DNA of 64,000 bases from Schauerella fraxinea (lineage in GTDB: Bacteria; Pseudomonadota; Gammaproteobacteria; Burkholderiales; Burkholderiaceae_B), in contig JAVDKL010000002.1 in NCBI GenBank assembly GCA_030849965.1, positions 682,001-746,000 of the forward strand, in the 5' to 3' direction. The notes under the pieces are model-generated. The model made no database searches and was not told where the DNA came from. It was given only the letters and a program-made list of their open reading frames with translations. The translations under genes and the position numbers were made by a program. This document shows, piece after piece, positions 18,457 through 28,103 of the stretch; position 1 is the first letter of the stretch; every line of letters begins with the position of its first letter.

Positions 18457-19779
18457 ATGGAAATTGCAATACTTCTCGGCCTTATCTTGCTCAACGGCCT
18501 CTTTGCCATGTCAGAGATCGCGCTGGTCACCGCGCGCAAAGCAAGGTTGCAAAAGCTCGTGGACGAGGGCAACCGTTCGGCAGCCGCAGCTGTGGAACTC
18601 GGACGAGACCCAACGCGCTTCCTGTCGACTATCCAGATCGGGATCACCTCGATTGGCGTGCTCAATGGCATCGTTGGCGAAGCCGCATTGGCAGCGCCGC
18701 TTGCCGTTTGGCTTTTGGAAGCGGGCGTGCCCAGCCCTTACGCGAGCTATTGCGCGACGGGCTTGGTCGTTCTGCTGATCACCTATTTCTCCATCGTCGT
18801 CGGCGAACTCGTGCCTAAGCGCATTGGGCAGTCCTATCCCGAAACCTTTGCGCGCCTCGTCGCGCGACCAATTAATTGGCTGGCGATCGCAACCAAGCCC
18901 TTCGTGGTTCTTCTGTCGGTCTCCACGCGGACGCTGCTGCGCATGCTCGGCGTCAAGGAAACCAACGGCAGTCCCGTGACCGAAGAAGAAATCCACGCCA
19001 TGCTGGTCGAAGGCACGACGGCCGGCGTCATCGAGGCTCACGAACACGCAATCGTGCGCAACGTATTTCTCCTGGATGACCGCGAGATCGCATCGCTTAT
19101 GGTGCCTCGCGGCGACGTGAAGGTGCTTGACGTCGATCTGCCCTTTGAAGAAAACCTTGCTCGGCTCGAAGCGGCGACCCACGAGCATTTTCCTGTCGTT
19201 CGAGGCGGCCTGGATAACGTGCTTGGGATCGTCAATGCTCGCGCGTGGCTCTTCCAGGCCCTGCGTGGCGCAAAACGCGAGCTGTCGAGCCAGCCGCTGC
19301 AGACGCCGCTCTACGTCCCCGAGACGGTGACGGGCATGGAGCTGCTCGACAACTTCCGCTCTTCCGACGTACGCATGGCCTTCGTCGTGGACGAGTACGG
19401 TGAGGTGCAAGGCATCGTTACCTTGCAAGACTTGATCGAGGCGATCACCGGCGAGTTTCAAGCACGTAACCCTGAGACCTCTTGGGCCGTTCAACGTAAG
19501 GACGGCAGTTGGCTCCTCGACGGCCACATTCCAGTGCCTGAGCTAAAAGACCGCCTATCACTCGTTAAAGTCCCCGAAGAGGAGCGAGGGCGGTACCACA
19601 CCCTCAGCGGCATGATGATGCTGCTCACGGGCCGCCTCCCGAAGGTGGCCGATTCGGTGGAATGGGAAGGCTGGCACTTCGAGATCGTGGACATGGATGG
19701 TAAGACCATCGACAAGGTCTTGGCCGCCCGCATGGGCAAGACTTCCGCGTCCGCGTCAGAGTCGGCAGTGAATGGCTAG
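18457..19779 (+). CDS. CNNM/CorC-family hemolysin-like membrane protein (DUF21-CBS-CorC_HlyC)
   Basis: A 440-residue inner-membrane protein: a DUF21/CNNM transmembrane domain (about 1-190), a CBS pair (about 205-330; MVPRGDVKVL, VVDEYGEVQGIVTLQDLIEAI) and a C-terminal CorC_HlyC domain (about 345-425). Members take part in magnesium/cobalt efflux or homeostasis. The start was set at ATG 18457, where the first membrane segment begins; the frame is open 12 codons further. It is preceded by about 300 nt without a gene and is probably monocistronic. Confidence 0.9.
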   Translation: MEIAILLGLILLNGLFAMSEIALVTARKARLQKLVDEGNRSAAAAVELGRDPTRFLSTIQIGITSIGVLNGIVGEAALAAPLAVWLLEAGVPSPYASYCATGLVVLLITYFSIVVGELVPKRIGQSYPETFARLVARPINWLAIATKPFVVLLSVSTRTLLRMLGVKETNGSPVTEEEIHAMLVEGTTAGVIEAHEHAIVRNVFLLDDREIASLMVPRGDVKVLDVDLPFEENLARLEAATHEHFPVVRGGLDNVLGIVNARAWLFQALRGAKRELSSQPLQTPLYVPETVTGMELLDNFRSSDVRMAFVVDEYGEVQGIVTLQDLIEAITGEFQARNPETSWAVQRKDGSWLLDGHIPVPELKDRLSLVKVPEEERGRYHTLSGMMMLLTGRLPKVADSVEWEGWHFEIVDMDGKTIDKVLAARMGKTSASASESAVNG

Positions 19780-19973
19780 CTGAGCGCGCCACGGCGATGC
19801 CTCGAAGCATCGCAACTCCCAAAGGTTTTTGCTTGCTGTGGCCAACGTTGTCCCCGCCGGGTTGGGTGAGGCTTGCTGTGCAGTTTTTCTGCGGCACGGG
19901 CGAAGTGCAGTTCTTCGGCGACGGCCAGGAGGCAGCGTAAGTGGCGCAGTTCCATACTGGCTGCCCTAAATCG

Positions 19974-21383
19974 TCATCGTTTAACACGTGCCGACAGTAG
20001 GATGGCGAGCGCGGGTGCGATAGAAAACGAGGCGAACAACGCCAAGGCTGCGCCCTGAGCACCTGCAACCCCACCCGGACTCGTCAACCCAGCGCCATTG
20101 GCAATGACGCCCGCGAGTGCCGCGGAAAGTGCCGTTGCATAAAGCTGAACCGTCGTGATTGACGCGGATGCCAGTGTTTCTTCACCAGGAGCGGCGACCG
20201 CGAAGACGCGCGTGAGCAAATGCGGCCAACTCAAACCAATGCCAAAGCCAACGCACGCCAGAGCAATGCAATACACGACAATGGCGATCGCCGGATTGTG
20301 CCAAGTCGTAATCGGTATCGCGGCCGCGAGGGTTGCCAGGGCTATCGTGACTACCACCGGACTGATCCGGATCAGCCGATGCGCCCGGGCGTCATTGCTG
20401 CCCGCGCTGTAGAGCGAAGCCACGGTCCATCCCCCCGCCATGGCCGCGGTCATATAGCCAGCGGCAAGTGGCGTTAGACCATGGATGACCTGTAGAAAGT
20501 AGGGAACAAAAATTTCGGTCGTCAGCCCCGCCGCCAGCAAACTCATGATTGCGTAGATCACGCCGAGTTGGGCCGACAGCGAATAGGCGCCTGAAGGTAA
20601 TAGTTTGGCGCTGGACCGCGTGTCGATTCGCGCAATGAGGCCGCCAATAATCAATCCGACCGCGATACCGCACGCGTTCCACACAAGGCTTTGCGACAGG
20701 CTTGCCACGGAGATCGCCAAGACCGATAGCACCAGCAATGCAATGGAGACAATCGGCAGGCGTCCTGTCTCCGCAGCGCCGGCTTCCTTGCCTCGAAATT
20801 GAGTTGCCACGATGAGGGCCAGCAGTAGTGCGACGGGCAACATCACCCAGAACGCCAATCTCCAATGGCCGCCTTGGGCAAAGATGCCTCCAATGGCCGG
20901 ACCGCCAAGCGTGGCCACACCCCACATGCCTGAAACCAGCGCCATGGCTCTAGGCCACAAGCGCGAATCGAATACCACCCGAATCAGGGCATAGCTGAGT
21001 GCGAACAGTACGCCGCCACTCAACCCCTGCACCGTACGGCCTGCCAGCAAGACGGGCATCGACGGCGCCAGAGCGCAGCCCACGGTGCCAAGCGAGAACC
21101 CGACCAAGGCAAGCAGATAGGTCAGACGCGGCCCCATTGTGTCAATGGCCCGAGCGGAAACAGCCGACCCCACGATCGACGCCACGACGAACAGCGTGGT
21201 GTTCCAAGCGTAGTAAGCCAAACCGCCGATCTCCTGAACAACCGTCGGCAGGATCGTTGTGACGATGTAGATGTTCACCGCATGCAGTGCAACCCCCCCG
21301 CCCAGCGCGATAGAACGCAGGCCGTTGCGTCCATAGAACAAGTCGCTCCATGAGGCTTGAGGGGCTGCTGCTGTCGAGGCCAT
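19974..21383 (-). CDS. MFS transporter
   Basis: A 469-residue drug:proton-antiporter-type major facilitator with 12-14 hydrophobic segments. The A-motif region is altered. Start ATG is preceded by AAAGGAA. It is divergent from an ArsR-rhodanese regulator with a perfect palindrome in the 60-100-nt gap, so its expression is very probably controlled by that regulator. Substrate unknown; a toxic metal, metalloid or sulfur compound is a guess from the regulator type. Confidence 0.9.
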   Translation of the reverse strand: MASTAAAPQASWSDLFYGRNGLRSIALGGGVALHAVNIYIVTTILPTVVQEIGGLAYYAWNTTLFVVASIVGSAVSARAIDTMGPRLTYLLALVGFSLGTVGCALAPSMPVLLAGRTVQGLSGGVLFALSYALIRVVFDSRLWPRAMALVSGMWGVATLGGPAIGGIFAQGGHWRLAFWVMLPVALLLALIVATQFRGKEAGAAETGRLPIVSIALLVLSVLAISVASLSQSLVWNACGIAVGLIIGGLIARIDTRSSAKLLPSGAYSLSAQLGVIYAIMSLLAAGLTTEIFVPYFLQVIHGLTPLAAGYMTAAMAGGWTVASLYSAGSNDARAHRLIRISPVVVTIALATLAAAIPITTWHNPAIAIVVYCIALACVGFGIGLSWPHLLTRVFAVAAPGEETLASASITTVQLYATALSAALAGVIANGAGLTSPGGVAGAQGAALALFASFSIAPALAILLSARVKR

Positions 21384-21406
21384 GTTCGATTCCTTTAAAG
21401 AAGACT

Positions 21407-21444
21407 CAATCTATCATTCCAACAATTGATGGAATGATAGATTG
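21407..21444. promoter_or_regulatory. Perfect 14-bp inverted repeat, ArsR-type operator
   Basis: CAATCTATCATTCC, a 10-nt spacer, then GGAATGATAGATTG: a perfect 14-bp dyad in the divergent gap between the MFS and ArsR-rhodanese genes, starting about 24 nt upstream of the MFS start codon. ArsR/SmtB proteins bind such A/T-rich dyads overlapping promoters, so it could repress both genes. Confidence 0.8.
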
Positions 21445-21483
21445 ATGGTACTTTGGCGTCAACAGAAGTCTCAGATTGCGGCC

Positions 21484-22155
21484 ATGGCCATGAAGATGAT
21501 CGATCCCCCTGCTGAAACCCTCACCGAGTTGGCGGATATCGCCAAGACGCTCGGTCACGCCCACCGTCTGGCCTTGCTGGAGGCCATCTTCCAGCACGAG
21601 AGTTCGGTGGAGCGTTTGGCGGAACTCTCCGGCCTTTCCGTCACCAACGCCTCACAGCATTTGCAGCAACTCAGGCGAGCAGGCTTCGTCCAAACCCGGC
21701 GCGAGGGCAAGCATGTGCTCTATCGGATTGGTGCAGGGCCAGTCGCCAATGTGCTCGCCGCCTTGCGCGACTACCTCGCCCACCAGCAGGCCGAGATTCA
21801 GCGTGTCGTCTCCGACAGCATTCAACACCCGGAGCATCTGGAAGGTGTCTCTATCGAGGAGTTGATGCACAGGCTGGAGGAAGGCGTGCTGCTGCTGGAT
21901 GTGCGCTCGGAGGCGGACTATGCCGCTGGACACATTCCCGGCGCCATCAACATTCCGACCGAGGCGCTTGAAGACCACTTTGCCGAGCTGCCACGCGATC
22001 AGGACATTCTTGCCTATTGTGGTGGACGTTACTGCGTGCTATCTATCCAAGCGGTCTCGCTGCTGCGGGCCCAGGGATTCAAGGCGCATCGTTTGGGGGA
22101 TGGTTTTCCTGGATGGCGGGCCGCGGGCCTGCGTGTCGAGGCGGTGCGACACTGA
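21484..22155 (+). CDS. ArsR family regulator with C-terminal rhodanese domain
   Basis: A 223-residue two-domain regulator: an ArsR winged helix (about 5-95; LAELSGLSVTNASQHLQQL as recognition helix) and a rhodanese domain (about 115-220) with active-site loop CGGRYC. Fusions of this type sense sulfur species, metals or redox state. ATG 21484 was preferred because the palindromic operator ends at 21444; an ATG at 21445 directly abuts it and has no ribosome site. Divergent partner is an MFS exporter. Confidence 0.88.
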   Translation: MAMKMIDPPAETLTELADIAKTLGHAHRLALLEAIFQHESSVERLAELSGLSVTNASQHLQQLRRAGFVQTRREGKHVLYRIGAGPVANVLAALRDYLAHQQAEIQRVVSDSIQHPEHLEGVSIEELMHRLEEGVLLLDVRSEADYAAGHIPGAINIPTEALEDHFAELPRDQDILAYCGGRYCVLSIQAVSLLRAQGFKAHRLGDGFPGWRAAGLRVEAVRH

Positions 22156-22237
22156 CCATAACCGTGGCCAAGTTCATGGATGGTCGATGGGCATGCCACG
22201 CGCTCACACGCTCTCTCATGACATTATGTCGATGGTA

Positions 22238-22387
22238 CGCGCGTTGCGGTTTACGGGCACGCAGTAGCCCGTAGTCGAAACCCTTGGTGTGAGCACCGGC
22301 CTTGAGCTTCTTGGCCTCCATCACAAAATGGCCGCCCTTGTAGCAGTCGAGGCGGTCGGCGCTGTTCGTGCCATCACTATGAGTGAA
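22238..22387 (-). pseudogene. Fragment of an MmeI-like DNA methyltransferase/nuclease
   Basis: A short stretch reading DRLDCYKGGHFVMEAKKLK then GAHTKGFDYGLLRAR. This resembles the N-terminal nuclease region of MmeI-like type IIG restriction-modification proteins, with a PD-(D/E)xK-like D...E-A-K. Only about 50 codons remain, with no start and no methyltransferase domain. The rest of 22156-22896 shows no gene I can support. Remnant of a lost restriction system, by inference. Confidence 0.45.
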
Positions 22388-22896
22388 GGTGACAGGGCTC
22401 GAACATATAGTCCTGCAACGGTGTGGCGTGGGGCTTTCGCACATCAGCAATTCGCACATTTCATTGAGGAAGCAGGCTTACTGGGCGGGGCGGGTAAGTG
22501 CCGACCGAAGGCGCTTTGCTTTTAGCAATCCCTCCGCGCCGTTAGTCCATCACAGTCTTGACCCTGCGAGAGTCCTCTCATAGCGCTCACAGAGCCCACT
22601 CGAACCGGCGGAACAGAAACCCCTCAGAATCTTACATACTTCCCCGGTATGTCTAATTGTGGAGTATTGAGCACTGCCGACATGCTTCACGTTCACCGTT
22701 TTGAGGCGCTCTAACCCTCACTGCCTAGCGGGTAAGTGTCCTGCTGGTCCCAAGGCTTCTCAGCACGGTTTGCAAGTGACAAGGTTGCTGATTTAGCCCA
22801 TGCGCTGGATGTGCACAACTGTTTGCTTTTATGCACGCTTTCGATATCCAATATTGTGAACCACCGCGCAACTAGAGCGATCAGCAATCCTGCTTT

Positions 22897-23412
22897 TCAC
22901 AGTCGCCCCTTGCTCATAATGACGCTTCGATAGTTAGTGTGGGCCCACTGTGCCATTTCGATAGCCCGGTAGCCGCGGGACGCATACCACCTCTGCAAAT
23001 GCGTCGCCGGCTCAGCGGTATCGAGTGCAAGCTCGACCGCTCCGCATTTCGCGGCTCGAGCTTCCACAACCTCCATAAGTCGTCTGCCTACTCCCGATCG
23101 CTGGTAGTTTGGCTCGACTGCGAGTTGGTGAAGGCTTGCGACATCGGGACGATTGAGCCAGGCAGTGCCCTTCGTGCGGTGTGGTGGTATGAATAGGGCT
23201 GTACCGACGAGAGAACTGCCGATAGAGGCGAGAAAGCACTCGCCGGCGGCAATGCGTTGGCGAGTGACATCGATACTTTGATCCACGGCCTTAATCCTCA
23301 GACCCATGTCGCCGAGCTCTGCATAGGCTCGGTGAAGGAGCGCCGTGAGGCATCCGAGATCGACGTCAACTGTCGCAAGCTCAATCTTCACAATTTCTGG
23401 TTCTTTCTGCAT
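22897..23412 (-). CDS. GNAT family N-acetyltransferase
   Basis: A 171-residue acetyl-CoA-dependent transferase. The acetyl-CoA-binding motif A is at about residues 97-120 (LHQLAVEPNYQRSGVGRRLM, with the R/Q-x-x-G-x-G/A pyrophosphate loop). The C-terminal WYASRGYRAIE is the usual motif B end. Acceptor not predictable. Stands alone between regions without genes. Confidence 0.88.
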   Translation of the reverse strand: MQKEPEIVKIELATVDVDLGCLTALLHRAYAELGDMGLRIKAVDQSIDVTRQRIAAGECFLASIGSSLVGTALFIPPHRTKGTAWLNRPDVASLHQLAVEPNYQRSGVGRRLMEVVEARAAKCGAVELALDTAEPATHLQRWYASRGYRAIEMAQWAHTNYRSVIMSKGRL

Positions 23413-23649
23413 GATGTCGATTGATCATCCTATAGCCGATACGACAGCTCGGATTTTTTGTACCCAGTGGTTGAGGCGAGGCGTCAGTGTCCCCCACTAA
23501 ACAGTCTTGCCACAGCTAATGATGGCTCCCGCAACTCACCTGCGTCGAACATAGCTGGCTAGCTAGCGCTTCATTCTTCCTGTTGGCAACACACGAAGTT
23601 GTTGCTTACCTAAGCCGTTCAGACTTTGCGCTTTCGAACCCTGCTGCAT

Positions 23650-24825
23650 CTACCACTTCCTATCAGGTACCTGGACGCTGTACGGAGCCGGATTGATGAG
23701 TATTTCCACTGCGTTGCCTTTGTCGATCTCGAGGGCAGGAGCAGACCAGGGCAATTCCGGATAGATATGTTTGCGCCACCAGTTGTATTCGCCATGCTTG
23801 ACCGACATCAGTCCAAGCATCAGCAAAACCGCCCCTGCAAACTGCCTGACTCGCTCGGCTTGAAACAGCGCTCCCGCCAAAATCCAAAAGGTCATCACCT
23901 TGGGTCTGAAGAAATAGCGATCGTCCATTGAGATCCAATCCAAATGGCGCGAGTGGCCTGGCATGAATTTGAGCCACGTCGATCCTAGAACTGCGCCAGT
24001 CATGAACAAGAGGGCGAGATTGAGCCGACGATATTTGGGAGACCAGACCAGAAAAAGTAGGGTGATACCGAAGAGAATCGTGATGAGCACGAAGTACCAG
24101 TTGTCGCTTCGCCACCCGTTAGCGAGTGCGCCTAGCCACCTATCAATTACTGTTATCGCCAAATGAAAGGGCTCGCGCTCACCTTCAAAGCTTACATAGT
24201 TTCTGAGCGTCGTTATCAGCTGTGTAGACGATAGCACCAACGCGACAGAAAACAGCCTAATGCTGTGGGCGTCCCGATTTGTCCATAGGCGCCAAACAAA
24301 AATTGGCAGTGCAAAAATTGAAAAGGGACCAGAAAGTCCGGCAAGCAGTAAGAACGCGAGCTGATTCATCCGATTCAATTGACCGAGTGGCGTCTCCGTC
24401 ATCGCGATCAGCGGCAGCGCGCATGCCATGACCCACTGTGCATTAGTGATGGTTCCGAACACTTCGCCGGTATGGGGAACCATGAACAACAGCGCTGCAA
24501 GTAAAGGTGCATGTTTTACCCGGCAGAAGGCGATCGTAACCAACGTCCAAACCATGACAACCATGTTGATGCCCGCATATATCGCGGGCGCTAGGGTGGC
24601 ACTGAAAGGAGATGCCGCAAGTGCTGTCAGCCTAGGTACAGCGTGGAGATACCCCGCAAACGGCATTGTCAGCGCGCTGACACCATGTATCAGCTGTTCC
24701 TGCAGGAAGACCTTCCCGTCTTCCGCGTAAAGGTAAGGGTTCCAAATTGCAGATCTGACGCGCCGGACGTATATGGCTAAACCAAAGATGACGGCGAGAA
24801 GCCGGAGTGTATTCGCTGTGAACAA
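23650..24825 (-). CDS. Polytopic membrane protein, GT-C-like
   Basis: A 391-residue inner-membrane protein with about ten hydrophobic segments. The early motif WNPYLYAEDGKVFLQEQ followed by PFAGYLHAVPRL resembles membrane glycosyltransferase-like proteins of the GT-C type, whose acidic residues sit in the first periplasmic loop. No other cell-envelope genes lie nearby. Visibly more AT-rich than the flanking metabolic loci, consistent with acquisition. Function not assigned. Confidence 0.75.
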   Translation of the reverse strand: MFTANTLRLLAVIFGLAIYVRRVRSAIWNPYLYAEDGKVFLQEQLIHGVSALTMPFAGYLHAVPRLTALAASPFSATLAPAIYAGINMVVMVWTLVTIAFCRVKHAPLLAALLFMVPHTGEVFGTITNAQWVMACALPLIAMTETPLGQLNRMNQLAFLLLAGLSGPFSIFALPIFVWRLWTNRDAHSIRLFSVALVLSSTQLITTLRNYVSFEGEREPFHLAITVIDRWLGALANGWRSDNWYFVLITILFGITLLFLVWSPKYRRLNLALLFMTGAVLGSTWLKFMPGHSRHLDWISMDDRYFFRPKVMTFWILAGALFQAERVRQFAGAVLLMLGLMSVKHGEYNWWRKHIYPELPWSAPALEIDKGNAVEILINPAPYSVQVPDRKW

Positions 24826-25450
24826 ACCTATTCCTTATCTTGAAGCACCACGTATTTTGAGCCACTCTGGCCGATCTCGATCGCCTTTTGAAAGTCGTCA
24901 CATCTTCAATTTGCGATCGCAAAAAGACTGCTGCGTGCGTCGCACGCTGATCAAGATGCCGATTAGCGAACAATATTGGCGAACTCGCTCAGCACCGGTG
25001 CAAGACTAGGCTTCAATTCCGGACGGTTATAGCCTTGTTATTCTAGTGGCATTAATCGCAGTCGTAAGATCTGCAGAACTTATTAACCAAATTCTCGTTA
25101 GTCAGTACACATGGCCCTGAAAGCATCATTTTTTGCGTGAACTGGGTAACGTCGAGCCTGAGGCGGCCATCAATCGGGTCCACTTATACTGCGGAACGCC
25201 TGCCAGGTTAGGGAACACATCGCGCGTTCGGCAACTAGCGTGCAGACACGTTGTCCCGACGACACCGGGTGTCTAAGCATCCATGCAGCCTCGTCGGGCT
25301 TCGAAGATGCCGCGCCTATTCAACGGTCGCTGATCGATGCATCCGCATATGACGAAGCTTCTTCGCGAGCGTTTCGACCGGAACAGCAACGAACGCAGAC
25401 GCCGTGCGTCTGCTGAAAAAAATTTATGCCGAGTCAGAATGGCTCGGCAA
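24826..25450. other. Intergenic stretch, no gene recognised
   Basis: About 620 nt separating the membrane protein from the decayed small gene at 25452. A 7-bp hairpin (GCAGACG/CGTCTGC) at about 25395 is not followed by a T-run. I see no coding frame with a believable product on either strand. Confidence 0.4.
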
Positions 25451-25451
25451 C

Positions 25452-25818
25452 CGCTAGCCGAGGGATGACTATGCAATACTTTAAGCGCTTATTTGGGTTC
25501 ACATCGCTGGGCTTTGTAATCGTGACTGCACTTGTAGCTAGCTGGGCATGGAGCGGTCGAACGGGCACAGTGGGTTGTGGCAGTGCAAATCGCGAATTCC
25601 TGCAGCGCTCGATCACTGAGCAACTTCTACGGCGCAAACCGCAACCATGCAGTTTCTCGGTCAGTCTGATGGTATCTACAACGAGCATGACAAAATTTGG
25701 ATGGTCCAGATTGAGGTAGCAGGGCAAGATCAGATTGCACTCGTGGATTGTCGTGGCGCAGTGGAGTTTTCTCTCGGAACTTTGAAGCGATCGACATTCG
25801 AGCGTATCAACAGTTAAA
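25452..25818 (+). pseudogene. Frameshifted small membrane-anchored protein
   Basis: The frame starts MTMQYFKRLFGFTSLGFV with a membrane anchor (about 9-28), runs to SITEQLLRR, then continues only in another frame (MQFLGQSDGIYNEHDKIWMV, then DQIALVDCRGAVEFSLGTLK) to a stop at about 25818. A shift of one base around 25630-25640 would restore a protein of about 120 residues. Its 3' part lies inside repeat copy A, and the second copy at 28104-28311 also lacks a start. Family not recognised. Confidence 0.55.
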
Positions 25819-26023
25819 AAATACAGAATAAGACTGCTCGAGTTGCTCCAATCTAAGCGACAGAAAAGCCGGCCAGCGCGAGTCGAGCTGGCTATTACGT
25901 TTTCGATGCGCACGATGTGGGGGTTGTGATCACTGAGGGAGCTTGAGGAGACCCGATTACCCCAAAATGCCACCTCGTCGCCTGGTTCTCAACCATTTGC
26001 TGACAGCGCGCGCGCAAATCGAT
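25589..26023 (+). repeat. Direct repeat copy A flanking the chemoreceptor gene
   Basis: About 435 bp that recurs with perhaps 80-85% identity (by eye) at 28104-28542 in the same orientation. Shared landmarks include ATCGCGAATTCCTGCAG at the left end, GCGTATCAACAGT in the middle, and a right end near GCTGACAGCG. It includes the 3' half of the decayed small gene and the downstream hairpin region. Confidence 0.8.
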
Positions 26024-26254
26024 AATGCGCGTCGGCTGAAAGCGGATCTCGGGCGCGATACGCTATTGGCACACGTCCACTCTTTCTGCAAATGCATGTG
26101 CACAATGTCTCATGAACTTGGCCAGGCGCCTTCGGCATGCTTCAGCTTCGTGACTGCATACTCTGACAATCCTCTGAACACCATTGTGTGCTAGCAAGTT
26201 AAAGCGCACTAATACGCAACAATTCGGCAAAAAGCGAAAATTTAGTAAATGCGC

Positions 26255-26281
26255 TAAAGAGCATTGTTATTCGACCGTAAA
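26255..26281 (+). promoter_or_regulatory. Candidate sigma-28 (FliA) promoter
   Basis: TAAA, 15 nt, then ACCGTAAA, against the flagellar consensus TAAA-N15-GCCGATAA; it ends 38 nt before the chemoreceptor ATG. The -35 and spacing fit exactly, the -10 partly. Chemoreceptor genes are commonly FliA-dependent. Confidence 0.55.
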
Positions 26282-26319
26282 CATGTCCTAACCAATACGG
26301 TTCTCTGAGGACATCATCC

Positions 26320-27921
26320 ATGAAAAACTTGAATATAGGTTTAAGGCTGGGCACGACATTCACCGGGCTGATCTTGTTCCTCGCGTGCGTGGCAGGCGTC
26401 GGAGTCTATGAGATGCGCGCGCACGAAGTTCGAACGAATCGCATTACTCAGAGCCTAGTGCCCAAGCTGGATGCGGCCCAGGACATCGCCTATCGGGCAG
26501 TCGATATTGCACATGTAGTGCGCAACATCATTTTGCTCACCGACGATGCCGAGATGCGAGCCAACAAAGCCGTACTCGACGCGCACCGTTTACAAGCCAA
26601 CGGTTTGATGGATCGGCTCGGTGGACTGGTCGATACCGATGAGAGCCGCGCGGCCTTTGCCGACGTTCGCGCTGCGCTGACGGCCTATCGCCTCTTCACC
26701 GACCAGGTGGTGGCACCTGCAATGGTGAATGACAATGAGACGGCGACGCGCATCCTGTATGGCTCGGGCTACGCAACGCAGGCGACCCTGATCGCATCGC
26801 TTGAAAAAATGGTGGCGTTGCTGAACCGTCAAATCCAGGAAGCTGCAGTTGCCTCCGAGGCAGACGCGCAGTTCGGGATGACCGTGATGATCACGGTGGC
26901 TGTGCTGGCGGCATTGGCTGCCGTCTTCGGGTCAGTGTTCATCACACGATCGGTCACGCGGCCTTTAGAACTCGCTGTTCTGTCCGCAGATCGGGTGGCC
27001 AATGGCGACCTTAGTGTGCAGGTACCTCAGGGATCCCGCGACGAAACGGGGCGTTTGCTTAATGCCTTGCAACGAATGCAGCAGAGCCTGTGTCAAACGG
27101 TGGGCACGGTGCGCGAGAACGCCCATAGCGTGGCATTAGCAAGCGCGGAGATTGCTCAGGGCAACATCGACCTGAGTAGCCGCACCGAAGAGCAAGCCGC
27201 GGCACTGGAAGAAACGGCGGCGTCGATGGAAGAGTTGGGCACTACCCTGCAGCAGAATGCCGACAACGCCCAGCAGGCCAATCAGCTAGCGATGCACGCC
27301 AGCACGTCAGCTGCAAAATGTGGCGGCGTTGTGGCTGAAGTGGTCGAAACCATGAAAGGTATCAACGACAGTTCGAAACGGATCGTCGACATCATTGCCG
27401 TCATCGACAGCATTGCTTTTCAAACGAACATTCTTGCGTTGAACGCGGCCGTCGAGGCGGCGCGCGCCGGCGAACAGGGGCGCGGCTTTGCAGTGGTTGC
27501 TAGTGAGGTACGCAACCTCGCGCAACGCAGTGCCGAGGCCGCAAAAGAAATTAAAGTATTGATCACCACAAGCGTCGCCGACGTTCAACTCGGCACCGCT
27601 CAAGTGGATCGAGCAGGCGCGAGCATGAGCGATGTGGTGGTGGCCATCCAGCGCGTGGCGAACATCATGAGTGAAATAACAGCGGCCACCGTCGAGCAAA
27701 GTCAGGGCGTATCGCAGGTGGTGCATGCCGTCAATCAGATGGATCAGACGACGCAGCAGAACGCAGCGCTGGTCGAGCAAAGTGCCGCCGCAGCAGCAGG
27801 TCTGAAGGATCAAGCGCAGACGCTTGTGCACACAATGGCAGTGTTCATATTGGCAACGCAGGAGACCTCGTCCGCGAACTCGGCGGCGCCACTGGCGCTG
27901 CGTGCGTCCGCTTACGTGTAG
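26320..27921 (+). CDS. Methyl-accepting chemotaxis protein
   Basis: A 533-residue transmembrane chemoreceptor: TM1 at about 11-31, a four-helix-bundle periplasmic sensor (about 32-190), TM2 at about 190-212, HAMP, then the signalling coiled coil. The hairpin tip is nearly canonical (IDSIAFQTNILALNAAVEAA, then RAGEQGRGFAVVASEVR). It starts ATG with a GAGGA site. There is no C-terminal CheR-binding pentapeptide. Isolated from other che genes and bracketed by two direct repeats. Ligand unknown. Confidence 0.93.
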   Translation: MKNLNIGLRLGTTFTGLILFLACVAGVGVYEMRAHEVRTNRITQSLVPKLDAAQDIAYRAVDIAHVVRNIILLTDDAEMRANKAVLDAHRLQANGLMDRLGGLVDTDESRAAFADVRAALTAYRLFTDQVVAPAMVNDNETATRILYGSGYATQATLIASLEKMVALLNRQIQEAAVASEADAQFGMTVMITVAVLAALAAVFGSVFITRSVTRPLELAVLSADRVANGDLSVQVPQGSRDETGRLLNALQRMQQSLCQTVGTVRENAHSVALASAEIAQGNIDLSSRTEEQAAALEETAASMEELGTTLQQNADNAQQANQLAMHASTSAAKCGGVVAEVVETMKGINDSSKRIVDIIAVIDSIAFQTNILALNAAVEAARAGEQGRGFAVVASEVRNLAQRSAEAAKEIKVLITTSVADVQLGTAQVDRAGASMSDVVVAIQRVANIMSEITAATVEQSQGVSQVVHAVNQMDQTTQQNAALVEQSAAAAAGLKDQAQTLVHTMAVFILATQETSSANSAAPLALRASAYV

Positions 27922-28103
27922 TGGAGAAAAGACGTAAGTTGACCCTGAAGCAACTAGCTGAACGTTTCCCAATTACCTGGGCGCGGCACAGACAGAAAAA
28001 TCTGTTTGGCTGGGACCCGTCTGCCGCAAGAAGATACAGCCAGCGCCGAAACACAGGATTGTAGTAAAGATGAACTTATGAACACCGGCACCGGCGCCTG
28101 CGG

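Noticed and set aside
22560-22620. Possible tRNA-like segment with CTCGAACCGG
   Set aside because: No acceptor or anticodon stem could be folded around it; no tRNA gene was found anywhere in the window.
25385-25415. 7-bp hairpin GCAGACG/CGTCTGC as a terminator
   Set aside because: Followed by an A-rich run on the plus strand and no T-run on the minus strand, so it does not fit an intrinsic terminator.
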